A DNA stretch of 64,000 nucleotides from Alphaproteobacteria bacterium (GTDB taxonomy: Bacteria; Pseudomonadota; Alphaproteobacteria; Rhodobacterales; Rhodobacteraceae): the NCBI GenBank assembly GCA_030427145.1, contig JAUHWT010000009.1:1-64000 (forward strand). The letters are read 5' to 3'. The notes beneath the pieces were generated by a model. The model searched no databases and had not been told where the DNA came from. It was given only the letters and a program-made list of their open reading frames with translations. The position numbers were made by a program, and so were the translations under genes. Below are positions 61,766-64,000 of this stretch, piece after piece. How positions within the stretch are numbered: the stretch's first letter is position 1; each line of letters starts with the position of its first letter.

Positions 61766-62820
61766 CCGACAACACAATGATATCCTTTGAGGACGTCTCC
61801 ATCGTGTTCGGCGACGACCCCAAAAGCGCACTGCCCATGATGGACGCCGGAAAATCCCGCGCCACCATCCAGGAGCAGACCGGCCAGATCCTCGGCGTCC
61901 ACGACTGCTCGCTCAAGGTCCGCCAGGGCGAAATTTCCGTCCTGATGGGGCTTTCCGGCTCCGGCAAGTCCACCCTCCTGCGCGCGGTAAACGGCCTCAA
62001 CCCGGTCACCCGCGGCAAAATGCTGGTCCGCGACCAGCAGGGCGAAATGGTCGATGTCGTGACCTGCTCCAACACCCGCCTGCGCGGCCTGCGACGCGGC
62101 GGCGTTTCCATGGTCTTCCAGCAGTTCGGCCTGCTCCCCTGGCGCAGCGTGGTCGAAAACGTGGCCTTCGGTCTGGAACTGTCGGGCATGGGTCACAGCG
62201 AACGCCACGACAAGGCCCGCTCCGTCCTGTCCACGGTCGGCCTTCAGGACTGGGCAGACAAAAAGGTCTCGGAACTTTCCGGCGGCATGCAACAACGCGT
62301 CGGTCTCGCCCGCGCCTTCGCCACCGACGCGGAAATCCTGCTGATGGACGAGCCGTTTTCAGCCCTCGATCCGCTCATCCGCACCCGCCTCCAGGACGAG
62401 CTTCTGACCCTGCAGGAGAGCATGCATTGCACCATCGTCTTCGTCAGCCACGACCTCGAGGAAGCGGTGAAGATTGGCAACACGATCACCATTATGGAAG
62501 GCGGCCGCATCGTGCAGTCGGGCAACCCCGAGGACATCGTCCTGCGGCCCTCCAACACCTACGTCTCAGACTTCGTGGCCCAGCTGAATCCCCTCAGCGT
62601 CCTGCGCGTCGGCGACGTGATGGAACCGGCGACCGGCACGGCACCGGAAGGCCGCAAACTTCCGCACACAACACCACTGCGCGACACCCTCGACCTGTTT
62701 GCCAGGGAACAGTCCCCCATTCTGGTCACCGGCACGGACGGCGAAACCGTCGGTGAAATCACCCCACAACGGGTGTTCAGGGTCCTGTCCGGCGCGACCG
62801 GGGCATCCAGCTCCGACTGA
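61762..62820 (+). CDS. choV: Choline ABC transporter ATP-binding protein
   Basis: ChoV powers the importer. The 352-residue ProV-like protein has Walker A LMGLSGSGKSTLL, signature ELSGGMQQRVGLARA, Walker B EILLMDEPFSALDP, and a C-terminal CBS-like extension (TPLRDTLDLFAREQSPILVT). The N-terminal extension before the P-loop is longer than average. A terminator follows. Confidence 0.95.
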   Translation: MTDNTMISFEDVSIVFGDDPKSALPMMDAGKSRATIQEQTGQILGVHDCSLKVRQGEISVLMGLSGSGKSTLLRAVNGLNPVTRGKMLVRDQQGEMVDVVTCSNTRLRGLRRGGVSMVFQQFGLLPWRSVVENVAFGLELSGMGHSERHDKARSVLSTVGLQDWADKKVSELSGGMQQRVGLARAFATDAEILLMDEPFSALDPLIRTRLQDELLTLQESMHCTIVFVSHDLEEAVKIGNTITIMEGGRIVQSGNPEDIVLRPSNTYVSDFVAQLNPLSVLRVGDVMEPATGTAPEGRKLPHTTPLRDTLDLFAREQSPILVTGTDGETVGEITPQRVFRVLSGATGASSSD

Positions 62821-62871
62821 CCCACACGGCACCAAACCAGCAGCCTGAACGACGGACCATCCAAACGAAAA

Positions 62872-62894
62872 CGGGGCGCCCACCGGGCGCCCCG
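62872..62894. terminator. Terminator after choV
   Basis: CGGGGCGCC and GGCGCCCCG form a nine-pair stem with a five-base loop. No long U-run follows on either strand (CTTGATTT on the right), so it may act in both directions as it lies between convergent genes. Confidence 0.7.
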
Positions 62895-62923
62895 CTTGAT
62901 TTCAGGGTCTGGAAGAAACAAGC

Positions 62924-64000
62924 TCAGTGGTTGGCAAACTTCCGGATCTCACCCGACTTGATGCGTCCAAAGTAGGAGTTCATCTCCCGGCGCACGATCG
63001 GCATCAGAGCGTAGAGCGCAATGATGTTGACCACGGCCATGGCGAAGATCATCGCATCGGAGAAGTCGATCACGGCACCAAGCTGCGCCGCCGCGCCCAC
63101 GATCACGAAGAAGCAGAACAGCAGCTTGAAAACCAGCTCCTTGGTCTTGCCCTCGCCGAACAGATACGTCCACGCCTTAAGCCCGTAGTAAGACCAGGAA
63201 ATCATGGTCGAGAAGGCGAAAAGCACAACCGCGATGGCCAGAACATACGGGAACCAGCTCAGACCCGTGGCAAACGCCGCAGAGGTCAGCTCAACACCCT
63301 GAACACCGCCAGCGGTCTCGATCATGCCGGACTCGTTGAGGATGAACAGCCCGGTCTCCGGATCAACCATCTGGACGCCCGAGATGGTAATGACCAGAGC
63401 GGTCATGGTGCAGACCACAACAGTATCGATAAACGGCTCAAGCAGCGACACGGTGCCCTCAGTAATCGGCTCTTTCGTCCGCACCGCGGAATGCGCAATC
63501 GCCGCCGAACCAACACCGGCCTCGTTCGAGAAGGCCGCCCGTTTGAAGCCCTGGATCAGCGCACCAACCAGACCACCGGCGACACCCAGACCGCTAAACG
63601 CACCCTCAAAGATCTGACCGAAAGCCCAGCCGATCTTGTCGAAGTTAAGCAGCAGAATAATCAGAGCCGTACCCACATAAAGCACACCCATAAACGGCAC
63701 GATTTTCTCCGTCACGTTCGCGATGGATTTGATACCGCCCACGATCACGATGAACACCACGATGGCGAAGATCACGCCGGTGATCCAGCCCGGGTAGTCA
63801 CCCAGAATACCGGACAACTGCGCATGCGCCTGGTTGGCCTGGAACATGTTTCCGCCACCAAACGCGCCGCCGATACAGAAGATCGAGAACAGAATGGCCA
63901 TGAAGCCGCCACCGGGAAGCCCACGCTCCTTGAAGCCCTTGACCATATAGTACATCGGGCCACCGGAAACCGTACCGTCGTCGTACTCGTTGCGGTACTT
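62924..64000 (-). CDS. Sodium:alanine/glycine symporter (AGCS family), partial
   Basis: This is the C-terminal part of an AGCS symporter that imports alanine or glycine with Na+; it runs off the right edge. Visible features are SGGPMYYMVKGF near the edge, GGAFGGGNMFQANQ, FSNEAGVGSAAIAHSAVRTKEP, given in part, and several membrane helices with YYGLKAWTYLFG. The frame is open to base 64000 through KYRNEYDDGTVSGG, so the true start lies outside. Confidence 0.93.
   Translation of the reverse strand, partial: KYRNEYDDGTVSGGPMYYMVKGFKERGLPGGGFMAILFSIFCIGGAFGGGNMFQANQAHAQLSGILGDYPGWITGVIFAIVVFIVIVGGIKSIANVTEKIVPFMGVLYVGTALIILLLNFDKIGWAFGQIFEGAFSGLGVAGGLVGALIQGFKRAAFSNEAGVGSAAIAHSAVRTKEPITEGTVSLLEPFIDTVVVCTMTALVITISGVQMVDPETGLFILNESGMIETAGGVQGVELTSAAFATGLSWFPYVLAIAVVLFAFSTMISWSYYGLKAWTYLFGEGKTKELVFKLLFCFFVIVGAAAQLGAVIDFSDAMIFAMAVVNIIALYALMPIVRREMNSYFGRIKSGEIRKFANH

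Overview
The window looks like chromosomal DNA from an alphaproteobacterium, most likely a marine, Rhodobacterales-like organism. Supporting signs are the moderately high GC content, DinB with an N-terminal zinc ribbon, a cysteine-poor bL36, an MmgR-type (alpha-r8) small RNA, BetI/ChoXWV choline genes, a TRAP transporter, a sodium-coupled amino-acid symporter, and ATGA/GTGA-coupled operons. The assignment rests on gene content and sequence style only. I see no phage, insertion sequence, CRISPR array or rRNA.

Positions 1-26230 are dominated by a surface-polysaccharide region. A fragment of tuf sits at the left edge. Leftward genes encode a CapK-like adenylate-forming enzyme, a GT4 glycosyltransferase, WecC and WecB. 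Across a 383-bp divergent promoter region carrying a perfect 21-bp palindrome, rightward genes encode a large TPR lipoprotein, a Wzc-type tyrosine autokinase/chain-length protein, a two-domain oxidoreductase, a heparinase II/III-family protein, a WbuB-like glycosyltransferase, a PPP-family phosphatase and a serralysin-like RTX protease. A TRAP transporter (DctP-Q-M) with an IclR regulator and a GMC alcohol oxidoreductase separates these from the initiating sugar-phosphate transferase at 25472-26230. Wzx, Wzy and the Wza exporter are not in the window.

Positions 26231-34790 are mostly housekeeping: clpB with a sigma-32-like promoter, a Nu-class GST, pyrF, a small degenerate ParB-like gene, dinB, the MmgR-like small RNA, an N-formylglutamate amidohydrolase, tRNA-Val(GAC) and rpmJ.

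Positions 34791-43849 form a tightly packed leftward operon: a branched-chain-type (HAAT) ABC transporter flanked by two different acyl-CoA-forming ligases, with a small uncharacterised protein translationally coupled between LivG and LivH. This suggests import and CoA activation of a carboxylic acid. Two tandem paralogous beta-helix/RTX proteins follow (44194-46600), then a heat-shock hsp20 with a sigma-32-like promoter and a possible RNA thermometer.

Positions 47276-50288 hold a Rim-type module: a RimB-like retropepsin, RimK, and an AstE/aspartoacylase-like metallo-hydrolase, with a small ORF in front. A leftward housekeeping block follows: moaE, moaD, pgsA, uvrC, an SDR with a pteridine-reductase-type motif, a Ca2+/cation antiporter, a 65-residue membrane zinc-ribbon protein, an S49 peptidase, and a secreted 146-residue protein with three internal repeats. 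The right end carries betA-betI facing choXWV across a BetI-type palindrome (choline uptake and oxidation to glycine betaine), and a partial Na+/alanine symporter.
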